NCBI RefSeq assembly: GCF_000820225.1
Contig: NZ_CDDK01000013.1
Location: 158,891-203,498 of the forward strand
Source of the DNA: Aeromonas veronii bv. veronii
GTDB taxonomy: Bacteria; Pseudomonadota; Gammaproteobacteria; Enterobacterales; Aeromonadaceae
Reading direction: 5' to 3'
DNA: 44,608 nucleotides
Position numbers and translations under genes: made by a program. Positions 24,656 to 32,893 of this stretch are shown here, in pieces. The first letter of the stretch is position 1, and each line of letters starts with the position of its first letter. The notes under the pieces were generated by a model that saw nothing but the letters and a program-made list of their open reading frames with translations, had not been told where the DNA came from and ran no database searches.

Positions 24656-25705
24656 TTAGAAGTTGTACTGCAGAGCAACAGTCCACTCGTCGTCTTGCTT
24701 GTCGATGCCCTGGATCTTGTACTCGGTGTAAGCTTTCAGCTTCGGAGTGAAGGCATACTGAACACCCAGCAGGGTCTCGTCAACCAGATCCTTGTAAGTA
24801 GAACCGGCAGCTTGAGCGTTGGCCTTGCCTTCTTTGAAGTTGTAACCAGCCAGGAAGGTCCAAGCATCTACGTTGTAAGAAGCAGCCAGCTCGTAACCAC
24901 GGCCGTCATCTTTCAGACCCAGGCTCTTGTTCTTCACTTCGCCTTCAGTGTAAACACCAGCGAAGTAGAAACCATTGATAGCGTAGTGCGCGCCAACAGC
25001 CCACTCGTCTTTCTTACCAGTCTGACCGTTAACTTTGTTTTGCAGGTCGGAGTAGGCATAACCGGCGTTGAAGCCCAGACCGAAGTCAAAGTCGTAGCCA
25101 GCGGCAACGGCATAAGCTTTCTTACGCTTAACGTCTTTACCCCAAATAGCGTCTTCTTTGATCTTCTGACCAACGTCAGTGATCTTGACCGCTACGTCAT
25201 CGTTGGTTTGGTAGGAAACTTTACCTTTGAAACCACCAAAGGTGTTGGAGTAGATAACCTGCCCTTCCTGACGACCGTCATAGAAGTTACCAGCATCGCC
25301 CCACTCGTTGAAAATATCGGTAGGCTCGAGTACGTCGTAGAAAGCAGTGTCGGTCTGACCGAAGATGATTTTACCGTACTGGGTGCCGTCAAAGCCTGCA
25401 TAGATATGACGAGCATCGAACTTGCTAGACTTACCGTCACTGCCCTTGTCGGAGTTTTCAGCAGCAACTTGCCACTCGGTCTTGGCAATACCGGACCAAG
25501 TGTTGTTCAGAGCAACTTTACCGGACCAGCCCAGACGGGAAGAACCAACCAGCTCGCCGTCGGTATCATCGTGCTCACCGTAGTAGTTAGCCTGTACACG
25601 GCCGTATACGTCGAAAGTGGTACCGTCTTTGTCATAGATCACTGCGGCGTTAGCGGCGGATGCAAACAGAGCCGGAATAGCAATAGCCAGAATTGTCTTT
25701 TTCAT
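24656..25705 (-). CDS. General trimeric porin (OmpC/OmpF family, Omp38-like)
   Basis: 349 residues. The signal peptide MKKTILAIAIPALFASAANA is followed by AVIYDKDGTTFDVYGRVQANYYG, the standard first strand of Gram-negative porins. The 16-strand pattern continues to a C-terminal QYNF, and AGFDGTQYGKIIFGQTDTAF near residue 110 precedes the pore-constricting loop L3. It would allow diffusion of small hydrophilic solutes. Codon use is strongly biased, as in highly expressed genes. The ATG at 25705 (GGAAA upstream) starts the signal peptide; an in-frame TTG three codons earlier is unlikely. A long open frame on the opposite strand is a compositional shadow. Confidence 0.93.
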   Translation of the reverse strand: MKKTILAIAIPALFASAANAAVIYDKDGTTFDVYGRVQANYYGEHDDTDGELVGSSRLGWSGKVALNNTWSGIAKTEWQVAAENSDKGSDGKSSKFDARHIYAGFDGTQYGKIIFGQTDTAFYDVLEPTDIFNEWGDAGNFYDGRQEGQVIYSNTFGGFKGKVSYQTNDDVAVKITDVGQKIKEDAIWGKDVKRKKAYAVAAGYDFDFGLGFNAGYAYSDLQNKVNGQTGKKDEWAVGAHYAINGFYFAGVYTEGEVKNKSLGLKDDGRGYELAASYNVDAWTFLAGYNFKEGKANAQAAGSTYKDLVDETLLGVQYAFTPKLKAYTEYKIQGIDKQDDEWTVALQYNF

Positions 25706-25788
25706 AGTTTCCAATGCCTACTGTAATTAAACACTAAGTTGTTGTTATTCCCTGTGTTAGCGATGTTCTTTGCATCACTATGCCGCCG

Positions 25789-25817
25789 AGACTAGCACCG
25801 GATTTTTTGAACCGCAA
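25789..25817 (-). promoter_or_regulatory. Probable porin promoter
   Basis: On the minus strand TTGCGG (25817-25812), 17 nt, TAGTCT (25794-25789). The transcript would have a leader of about 75 nt, long enough for sRNA or other post-transcriptional control, as is common for porins. Confidence 0.5.
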
Positions 25818-26100
25818 TGAAAAAACTTGGAACTTTTTACGCAAACCATAGTCATGGAGGCAAAAATGTGAGCCAAGTCTCACCTGACGGCAAGGCAAAA
25901 GGAAAACGTTTACAATGAATCCTGCTGATTATTTGGACTCAAATAGTCTATTTTGCATGCAAATAATGCTAACTACCTGATAAACAACCAAAGTGGTCTG
26001 ATCAGCGTAAAACAGCCGTGATAATGGCAGTTGCCTCGACCTCACCAAGGGGTTGCGGGTATCCTTGTCCTTCGATTAACCCCTAACTGGCCTTCTCTTC
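25818..26100. other. Porin-dinG divergent intergenic region
   Basis: With the porin leader it makes up 395 bp without a gene. Distal to the porin promoter it is AT-rich and contains a perfect 12-bp palindrome TTTGCATGCAAA (25952-25963) and a smaller GACT-CAAAT-AGTC (25936-25948). These may be operators for either gene. No LexA box matching CTG-N10-CAG was seen before dinG. Confidence 0.45.
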
Positions 26101-28173
26101 ATGCTCTCTACTCGCCTTAAAGCCACCATTCGTCAAACCTATCGCCAGATTTCGGATGGATTACCCGGTTTTGTGCCGCGCAAAGAGCAGAACTTTCTGG
26201 TGGCCGAGATAGCCAAAACCCTGACCGGCGAGTACGACAAGCAGCGCCGGATCCTGGTGGCCGAAGCGGGCACCGGTATCGGCAAATCCCTCTCCTATGC
26301 GCAAGGTGCCATCCCGGTGGCGCGGCTCACCCAGAAGAAGCTGGTGATATCCACCGCCACCGTGGCCCTGCAAGAGCAGCTGATCCACAAAGACCTTCCT
26401 TTTTACCACCGCCACAGCGAGCTGCCGTTTCGCTTTATGCTGGTCAAGGGGCGGCAGCGCTACTGTTGCGAGCATCTGCTGGAGCAGGCAGCCAGTGGCG
26501 CCGAGATGGCCAACTTCGAGCTCGACTTTGGCAGTCTGAGCAAATCCAAACCATCTGACAGCGACAAAGATCGCTACCAGGCTCTGTGGCAGGCCTACAT
26601 CAATGGCAAGTGGGACGGGGATCGGGACAACTGGCCGGAGCCCATTCCCGACACTTGCTGGGATCGCATCGCCGCCGACCGCCACACCTGCAACAAGGCG
26701 CTGAGCCATCACCAGCACTGCCCCTTTCATCGCGCCCGCAACGACATGGAGAGCGCCGATGTGCTGGTCGTCAACCATGCGCTACTGCTCTCCGATCTCA
26801 CCATGGGCGGCGGCATCATTCTGCCGCCCCCTGATGAGTGCATCTATGTGCTTGATGAGGCCCATCACCTGCCCACCATCGCCCGGGATCACGGCGCGGC
26901 GTCGGCCAGCGTCAAAGGCTCGCGTCGTTGGCTGGAGAAGCTGGTACAAAGTGCAGGCAAGCTGGCGCGGACTCTTAATAAGGAGAGCCTGCTCGACCCC
27001 CAACTCAAACTTCAGGATGCGCTGGCCTCCATCCAGCCCGACCTGAAGGCGGTCGAGCAGTGGCTCAGCGCCAACGATCGGCTGTTTGGTACGGAACCTC
27101 ACTACCGCTTCGCCGAAGGGGTACTGCCGGATCCCCTGCCCATGCTGGCGGAGAATCTCAAGGAGTCGAGCAAGAAGGCGCTGCGGGCGCTGGATCGGAT
27201 GCAAGGGGCCATAGGTGAAGCGCTGAAAGATGGTGAGATCCGCCGCAAGGAGGCCGAACCTCTGCTGGCCGAGAGCGGTTTTCATCTGCAACGGCTGGAG
27301 AGTTTCTGCGCCCTCTGGGAGATGCTGGGGCGCCATGTCCCGACCGGTAAAACCCCGCTCGCCCGCTGGATGGCCAAGAGCGATGACGGCGATATCTGGC
27401 TGCACGCCTCACCGATTGAAGTGGGGTATCTGCTGGAGGAGTGGCTCTGGTCGAAATGTCTGGGGGCCGTGCTGGTCTCCGCGACCCTCACCGCCCTCTC
27501 TTCCTTTAGCTATTTTCGCCATCAGGTGGGGCTCAAGGAGCACGACGGCACTCGCTATCTGCGCCTGCGCTCCCCCTTTGACTATCAGAAAGCCGAGCTC
27601 TATCTGCCCAAGATGGAGCACGAACCCAACTCGCCAGCCTTTACCAACGAACTCATCAGCGTGCTGCCACGCATTCTGGCGGGCAAGGAGGCGAGTCTGG
27701 TGCTCTTCTCCTCCTACCGCCAGATGAATGAGGTGGCCATTGGCTTGCGAGCCAAGGGACTATCACTGCTGGTGCAGGGGGAAGCCTCCCGCAATGCCCT
27801 GCTCACCCTGCACAAACAAAAGTGCGATGGCGGTCAGGCCAGCATTCTGTTTGGTACCGGCAGCTTCTCGGAGGGGCTGGATCTGCCGGGTCACTACCTT
27901 ACCAATCTGGTCATCACCAAGCTCCCCTTTGCGGTGCCCAACTCACCGGTCGAGGAGGCTACCGCCGAATGGGTGGAGCAGCGAGGGGGGAACCCGTTTC
28001 TACAACTGACGGTGCCAGAAGCATCGCGCAAACTGATCCAGGCCTGTGGCCGCCTCATCCGCAAAGAGGCTGATCGGGGGCGAGTCACCATTCTCGACCG
28101 CCGCCTGCTGACCAAACGTTATGGCAAGGGGTTGCTCGACGCCCTCCCCCCGTTTACACGGCGGATCGAATAA
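26101..28173 (+). CDS. dinG: ATP-dependent DNA helicase DinG
   Basis: 690 residues, XPD-like superfamily 2 helicase (5'-3', unwinds R-loops and replication-repair intermediates). Walker A is EAGTGIGKS (55-63), the DEAH box is VLDEAHHLP, motif III is VSATL, and motif VI is QACGRLIRKEADRG near the end. The inserted Fe-S domain contains Cys122/Cys123, Cys186, Cys197 and Cys207. E. coli DinG uses Cys120, 194, 199 and 205. The equivalent of Cys199 is missing here, and the segment reads CNKALSHHQHCPFH. Colinearity with E. coli DinG is good throughout (LDALPPF near the C-terminus), so DinG rather than YoaA. The ATG at 26101 fits the family. Confidence 0.9.
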   Translation: MLSTRLKATIRQTYRQISDGLPGFVPRKEQNFLVAEIAKTLTGEYDKQRRILVAEAGTGIGKSLSYAQGAIPVARLTQKKLVISTATVALQEQLIHKDLPFYHRHSELPFRFMLVKGRQRYCCEHLLEQAASGAEMANFELDFGSLSKSKPSDSDKDRYQALWQAYINGKWDGDRDNWPEPIPDTCWDRIAADRHTCNKALSHHQHCPFHRARNDMESADVLVVNHALLLSDLTMGGGIILPPPDECIYVLDEAHHLPTIARDHGAASASVKGSRRWLEKLVQSAGKLARTLNKESLLDPQLKLQDALASIQPDLKAVEQWLSANDRLFGTEPHYRFAEGVLPDPLPMLAENLKESSKKALRALDRMQGAIGEALKDGEIRRKEAEPLLAESGFHLQRLESFCALWEMLGRHVPTGKTPLARWMAKSDDGDIWLHASPIEVGYLLEEWLWSKCLGAVLVSATLTALSSFSYFRHQVGLKEHDGTRYLRLRSPFDYQKAELYLPKMEHEPNSPAFTNELISVLPRILAGKEASLVLFSSYRQMNEVAIGLRAKGLSLLVQGEASRNALLTLHKQKCDGGQASILFGTGSFSEGLDLPGHYLTNLVITKLPFAVPNSPVEEATAEWVEQRGGNPFLQLTVPEASRKLIQACGRLIRKEADRGRVTILDRRLLTKRYGKGLLDALPPFTRRIE

Positions 28174-28315
28174 ATAAGTCGGTCGCTATTGATAAACAAA
28201 CTGACAGCAGCGCGAACATCGACCACCAGAAAGAGCCATTGCTGCAGTAGGCCAAACCTGTAAAAATGAGCCCCTGTTTTCAGTGGGCAATCGCCTGACT
28301 GTTCAAGGAGATGAA

Positions 28316-28975
28316 ATGAAACTGACTGTTCTGGTACCGGCGCTGGCTGGTCTGTTGTGCGCCGGTAGCGCCCTTGCTGATGCCCAATTGGAAGTGACCA
28401 CCCCGTATGTCGTCCAGCTGATCGATGGTCAATCCATCAACCCCAAGCTGCTCGACAAAACCAGCACCTTCCCCCTCTCTGCCGGCAAACACCAGTTGGT
28501 CGTCGCCTTTGAAGGCAACTACTCCAGCCGTAACGAAATCAAGCTGGTGACCGCCGAGCCGCTGGTGCTGAACTTCACTGCCGCCGACAACCAACAGCTG
28601 GTGCTGGACTATAAAAAGCCCCGCAACGAAGCCGAAGCCAAGCAGTTTGTCAAAGAGCAGAAAGTGGCGCTGAAAGACAAGGTCAGTGGTCAGCAAGTGA
28701 GTAGCGAACAGTTCGTGATGCCGAAAGTAGAGGGCTTCCAGCTGACCCGTGACTATCAGCAAGAGCTGATCAACATGGGCAAAGCCTTCAACCAGCCCAA
28801 AGCGGTGGCCGTCTCCTCTGCTGCCGTGATGGCTGCCGCCAGCGTACCGGTTCAGGTTGCCCCCAGCAAGGCTCAAAGCAATCCGGAAGCGCTGACCCAG
28901 TTGCAAAACTGGTACAACAAGGCCGATGCGGAAACCCGTAAAGCCTTCCAGATCTGGGTTATCCAGCAGCAATAA
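28316..28975 (+). CDS. DUF2057 family protein, YccT/CsgI-like
   Basis: 219 residues. Signal peptide MKLTVLVPALAGLLCAGSALA, then a domain seen in the YccT family: LEVTTPYVVQLIDGQSI, LSAGKHQLVVAFEGNY and RDYQQELINMGKAF. E. coli YccT (CsgI) is a periplasmic protein reported to restrain curli assembly; whether this relative does so is unknown, and no curli genes are in the window. An ideal AAGGAGATGAA ribosome site precedes the ATG at 28316. A terminator follows. Confidence 0.85.
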   Translation: MKLTVLVPALAGLLCAGSALADAQLEVTTPYVVQLIDGQSINPKLLDKTSTFPLSAGKHQLVVAFEGNYSSRNEIKLVTAEPLVLNFTAADNQQLVLDYKKPRNEAEAKQFVKEQKVALKDKVSGQQVSSEQFVMPKVEGFQLTRDYQQELINMGKAFNQPKAVAVSSAAVMAAASVPVQVAPSKAQSNPEALTQLQNWYNKADAETRKAFQIWVIQQQ

Positions 28976-28996
28976 GCCGGGCTGGGATATTGACTG

Positions 28997-29020
28997 AAAG
29001 GGGAGCCAAGCTCCCCTTTT
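28997..29020 (+). terminator. Intrinsic terminator after the YccT-like gene
   Basis: AAAGGGGAGC-CAA-GCTCCCCTTTT, a 10-bp perfect stem with T-run. Confidence 0.88.
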
Positions 29021-29156
29021 CTATATCCTGCGGTCTCACTCACGACGCGTCTTTATTTATGCGCTGCCACTTCCCCTTTATATAGGGAGTACATATATGG
29101 ATTCATCTGCTGATTTCATATATAGAAAGCGCCACCTTGCCAGGGAGAATGGCACC

Positions 29157-30053
29157 ATGTCGTTGCGCATTTTCTATCACCCCCTCTACTCCTCCCTGAC
29201 GCTACCCGAGCGCCATCGCTTTCCGCTGGCCAAGTATCAGGGGCTGTTTGAACGCCTGCAGGTGCAGGGTTACCCCCTTGGCGAAGCACCGGCCGCAACC
29301 TGTGAGCAAATCTGTCGCATTCACGATGCCGATTATGTCGCGGCGGCCCTGAGCGGCCAGCTGGAAGATCGCGCCATCCGCAAGATCGGTTTTCCCTGGT
29401 CACCCATGCTGACAGAGCGCACCTTGCGCTCGGTGGGTGCCACCGTTGCCGCCAGCCGCCATGCTCTTGAGCAGGGATGCGGCTTGCAGATCTCCGGTGG
29501 CTACCACCACGCCCATCGGGATCACGGCAGCGGTTTTTGTCTGTTTAACGATTTGGTGATTGCCGCCCAGGCTTGCCTCGACGAGGGGCGTTGTGAACAG
29601 GTGCTGATCGTCGATCTCGATGTGCATCAAGGAGATGGCAGTGCGGCCCTGTGCGCCGGACGGCGCGATATCATCACCCTCTCCCTCCATGGTGAGCACA
29701 ACTTTCCCCATCACAAAGCCACCTCTCACCTCGACTTTCCACTGCCAAGCGGCATGACGGACGATGCCTATCTCACCACACTGCAACAGGCACTCTCACT
29801 GGCACTGCGCCTCTATTCGCCTGATCTCATCCTCTATCAGGCGGGCGTCGATGTGCATCATGCCGACGAGCTTGGCTATCTCTCCCTGAGCGATGAAGGG
29901 GTGCGCCTGCGCGATGCCATGGTGTTTGACTGCGCAGTACAACACGGTGTGCCCATCGCGGCGGTGCCCGGTGGCGGCTATCGCCGCGACTGGCAACAGC
30001 TGATCCCGCTTCATATGTCGCTGTTTGAAATAGCGCGCCACCGTTTTGGCTGA
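29157..30053 (+). CDS. Histone deacetylase-fold (class II/AcuC-like) amidohydrolase
   Basis: 298 residues. Zinc-dependent deacetylase superfamily. SGGYHHAHRDHGSGFCLFND (113-132) supplies the active-site histidines. VDLDVHQGDG carries Zn ligands Asp155 and His157, and YQAGVDVHHADELG carries Asp232. AVPGGGY near the end is conserved. Bacterial members act on small acetylated compounds or acetyl-lysine; the substrate here is unknown. The start at 29157 has GGGAGAA upstream. An in-frame ATG at 29097 would add 20 residues with no family similarity. It converges with the GTPase gene at 30211. Confidence 0.88.
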   Translation: MSLRIFYHPLYSSLTLPERHRFPLAKYQGLFERLQVQGYPLGEAPAATCEQICRIHDADYVAAALSGQLEDRAIRKIGFPWSPMLTERTLRSVGATVAASRHALEQGCGLQISGGYHHAHRDHGSGFCLFNDLVIAAQACLDEGRCEQVLIVDLDVHQGDGSAALCAGRRDIITLSLHGEHNFPHHKATSHLDFPLPSGMTDDAYLTTLQQALSLALRLYSPDLILYQAGVDVHHADELGYLSLSDEGVRLRDAMVFDCAVQHGVPIAAVPGGGYRRDWQQLIPLHMSLFEIARHRFG

Positions 30054-30116
30054 TGGCATGGCTTTATAGCGCGGACACCCCATCAGAAGTGGGCGGGCAC
30101 TTCACCAGATACAACA

Positions 30117-30144
30117 GAAGAGGCGACCCTGGGGTCGCCTCTTC
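30117..30144. terminator. Bidirectional terminator hairpin
   Basis: GAAGAGGCGACCC-TG-GGGTCGCCTCTTC, a 13-bp stem between convergent genes, with a short T-rich stretch (GTGTTT) on the plus side. Confidence 0.75.
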
Positions 30145-30210
30145 GTGTTTCGTCCTCTCGGTCACACAAGCTCGCTCGTTGCCAGGCAAGCTCGGGACGC
30201 CTGAGGATAA

Positions 30211-31161
30211 CTATTTCTGACGCTTGCGGGCGTACTTGCGACGGGCGCGGGCCTGACGCTCCTCTTCCCGCTCGGCCTTCTCTTTGGCTTTTTGCTCGGC
30301 TTCTGCGGCGGCTTCGACAATCTCGACGCTCACCATCTCCGGCGTCTCCAGCGAGATGCGCCCCAGCAGGCCGGAGCGGAACTCGTTGATCAGGATCTCG
30401 GACGCCTTGTGCAGGTCGGCCAGCCCCCCTTTGCGCATAAACGCCCGCTGGCGGGCGATCATCTCCAGCAGCTCGATCTCGGTCTCGGGCAACTCGTCAA
30501 TCTGGTAGCGCGCCTTGATCCGCTCCGGATAGGCCTTGATGAAGTAGTCAGCGGCGAACATGGCGATATCGGCATAGTCGAACACAGTGTCCTTGATGGC
30601 CGCGGTGATGGCCAGACGATAACCGCAGGAGGGCGGGTTGAGCTTGGGCCAGAGAAAACCTGGGGTATCGGTCAGGATAACGTTGTTATCCAGCTTGATC
30701 CGCTGCTGGGACTTGGTCACCCCCGCCTCGTTGCCAGTACGGGCGATGATGCGCCCCGCCAGGGTATTGATCAGAGTGGACTTGCCCACGTTGGGGATCC
30801 CCATGATCATCGCCCGCACGCCGCGCAGCTCAAAATTGCGCTCCGGCAGCATCTCGTGGCAGAGAGTCAGCAGTTGCTTGATCTTCTCCGGCTCTTGTTG
30901 CGTCAGCGGCAGCGCCTTGATCCCCTTCTCTTTTTCCATGTGCGCCACCCACAGATCGGTGATCGCCGGATCGGCCAGGTCCGCCTTGTTCAGCACCTTG
31001 ATCACCGGGGTATCACCACGCAGCTCGGGCACCAGCGGGTTTTCGCTGGAGAAGGGGATGCGGGCATCGAGCATCTCGATGATCACATCGACCTGGGGCA
31101 TGACCTCGGCAATCTCTTTGCGGGCCTTGTGCATGTGACCGGGGAACCAGTTGATGGACAT
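30211..31161 (-). CDS. Ribosome biogenesis GTPase YlqF/RbgA family
   Basis: 316 residues. A circularly permuted GTPase with G4 (NKAD, 58-61) before G1 (GIPNVGKST, 121-129) and G3 (DTPG, 165-168). FPGHMHKARKEI at the N-terminus is diagnostic of the YlqF/RbgA branch, which acts in 50S subunit maturation in Bacillus. The C-terminal 35 residues are a highly charged Lys/Arg/Glu tail, likely helical and RNA-binding. The ATG at 31161 (MSINWFPGHM) matches the family start; the in-frame extension upstream does not. Confidence 0.9.
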   Translation of the reverse strand: MSINWFPGHMHKARKEIAEVMPQVDVIIEMLDARIPFSSENPLVPELRGDTPVIKVLNKADLADPAITDLWVAHMEKEKGIKALPLTQQEPEKIKQLLTLCHEMLPERNFELRGVRAMIMGIPNVGKSTLINTLAGRIIARTGNEAGVTKSQQRIKLDNNVILTDTPGFLWPKLNPPSCGYRLAITAAIKDTVFDYADIAMFAADYFIKAYPERIKARYQIDELPETEIELLEMIARQRAFMRKGGLADLHKASEILINEFRSGLLGRISLETPEMVSVEIVEAAAEAEQKAKEKAEREEERQARARRKYARKRQK

Positions 31162-31390
31162 ATCCGTTACTCTCTGTGGGGGCTGCGGGCGCACGCATGG
31201 AACAACAAGCGCTCTGCCGCGGGCATCGAACGAAGGGGGCGCATTTTACCTGCTGCGGGCCTCTTTTGACAGGTCATTCTAGCCATCACTTCATCAAATC
31301 AGCAAACCGCCGAGGTGGAGCGACCTTGCCGGAAACGACCGGGCCAACTCGCCCAATTGACAGATAACACATTGATATAGTGTAACATTT

Positions 31391-31454
31391 TCATCGCTTT
31401 TTCACACAACCGTCACCGATAGTCAGTAAAAGTGTCATCTGCCCCCTCTAGGCT
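31391..31454 (+). promoter_or_regulatory. PhoB-box-like array and promoter of the alkaline phosphatase pair
   Basis: TCA steps recur at 31391, 31402, 31413, 31423 and 31435, close to the 11-bp spacing of PHO-box half sites. CCGTCAC and GTGTCAT are close to the CTGTCAT consensus. The last unit (31432-31438) is 10 nt before TAGGCT (31449-31454), the spacing seen in the E. coli phoA promoter. It predicts induction by phosphate starvation. The rest of 31162-31484 shows nothing else. Confidence 0.65.
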
Positions 31455-31484
31455 GCGCTCAGGTTTTACAAGGAGCGAACCCCA

Positions 31485-32882
31485 ATGAGAAAAATGGCAG
31501 GACTTGCAGTGATGATCGGCGCCGCCCTGGCTGCCGGCTGCAAATCAGACAATGACACGGTGGCGACCAAGCCCGCAGCCCAACCCACCAACGTCATCTT
31601 CTTCCTCGGTGACGGCATGGGCCTCAACACCCTGACGGCGGCCCGCATCTACGGTGTCGGCGAAGAGGGTGATCTCACCATCGATACCCTGCCAGAGACG
31701 GCCTTTATCAAGACCTTCTCCCACGATGCCCAGGTCACTGACTCGGCCCCCTCCATGGCGGCCTACATGACCGGGGTCAAGAGCAACAACGGCGTCATCA
31801 GCATGGACGGCGACGCCACCTATGAGAGCGACTGCAGCAAGAGCGCCGGCAAGCCGGTGACAACCCTGCTGGAGCTGGCCAAAGCCGATGGCCGCGGTAC
31901 CGGTGTGGTAACCAGCACCCGGGTAACCCACGCCACCCCGGCGGCTACCTATGCCCATATCTGCAACCGGGATCTGGAGGCGGATATCGCCGTCCAGCTG
32001 GTACCGGGCGGCAAAGGCTACAACAGCGCCCTCAAGGAGGGGCTGGATGTGGTGCTCGGTGGCGGCAGCAGTTTCTTCCTGCCCAAAGCCGACAAGGGCA
32101 AGCGGGAGGATGGCCGCAACCTCATCAGCGAAATGCAGGCCAAGGGCTACCAGTTTGCCAGCAATCTGGATGAGCTGAACAAGGCCGATGCGGGCAAGCC
32201 GCTGCTGGGCCTGTTTGGTTCCAGCCACATGAAATATGACCTGGACCGTCCCGCCAGCGAGCCGTCACTGGCCCAGATGACCTTGGCCGCCATCAAGCAG
32301 CTCAAGGGCAAAGAGAAGGGTTACTTCCTGATGGTGGAAGGGGGCCGTATCGACCACGCCCTGCACGACACCAACGCCAAGCGGGCGCTGCAGGACACCA
32401 TAGCCTTCGACAACGCCATCAAGGCTGCTATCGACGAGGTGAAAAAGAGCGACCCCGAGCTGAAAAACACCCTGATCGTGGTCACCGCCGATCACGACCA
32501 CACGCTAGTGCTCAACGGCTATGCCAAGCGCACCGGCAAGACCACCGCCGACAACCCCGGCGTACTCGGGCTGGTGAGGAACTACGAGACTGGCGAGCCA
32601 AGCAAGGATAGCGAGGGTATGCCCTACACCATCATCGGTTTTGGCAACGGCTACAACCGGGTAGATGGCCCGCGCAGCAGCGTCGCCCCGCTCGACGATG
32701 CCACCGTCTCCGCCAATGACTACCACCAGGAAGTGGTGGTCAAGGTAGGCGAGATCGGCAACGAGACCCACGGCGGCACCGATGTCTTCCTCGGCGCCAT
32801 CGGCAAGGGGGCTGACAGCTTCCATGGCTCTCTCGATAACACCGCCGTGTTCGGCAAGATCAAGGCTGCGGCCAAGCTGTAA
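31485..32882 (+). CDS. Alkaline phosphatase (PhoA family), putative lipoprotein
   Basis: 465 residues. The N-terminus ends in ALAAGC, a lipobox, so it is probably a lipid-anchored envelope enzyme. VTDSAPSMAAYMTG contains the phosphorylated Ser87. FFLGDGMG (41-46 region) gives the first metal-binding Asp. EGGRIDHALHDTNA, VVTADHDHT and NETHGGTDV supply the other zinc ligands. It hydrolyses phosphomonoesters outside the cytoplasm. AAGGAG lies before the ATG. It is followed after 11 nt by a paralogue, with the PhoB-like array upstream, so the two probably form a phosphate-starvation operon. Confidence 0.93.
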   Translation: MRKMAGLAVMIGAALAAGCKSDNDTVATKPAAQPTNVIFFLGDGMGLNTLTAARIYGVGEEGDLTIDTLPETAFIKTFSHDAQVTDSAPSMAAYMTGVKSNNGVISMDGDATYESDCSKSAGKPVTTLLELAKADGRGTGVVTSTRVTHATPAATYAHICNRDLEADIAVQLVPGGKGYNSALKEGLDVVLGGGSSFFLPKADKGKREDGRNLISEMQAKGYQFASNLDELNKADAGKPLLGLFGSSHMKYDLDRPASEPSLAQMTLAAIKQLKGKEKGYFLMVEGGRIDHALHDTNAKRALQDTIAFDNAIKAAIDEVKKSDPELKNTLIVVTADHDHTLVLNGYAKRTGKTTADNPGVLGLVRNYETGEPSKDSEGMPYTIIGFGNGYNRVDGPRSSVAPLDDATVSANDYHQEVVVKVGEIGNETHGGTDVFLGAIGKGADSFHGSLDNTAVFGKIKAAAKL

Positions 32883-32893
32883 GGAGCATTTTC

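Noticed and set aside
24644..25726. 360-codon plus-strand frame antisense to the porin
   Set aside because: The porin is unmistakable, and the antisense frame follows from its strong codon bias.
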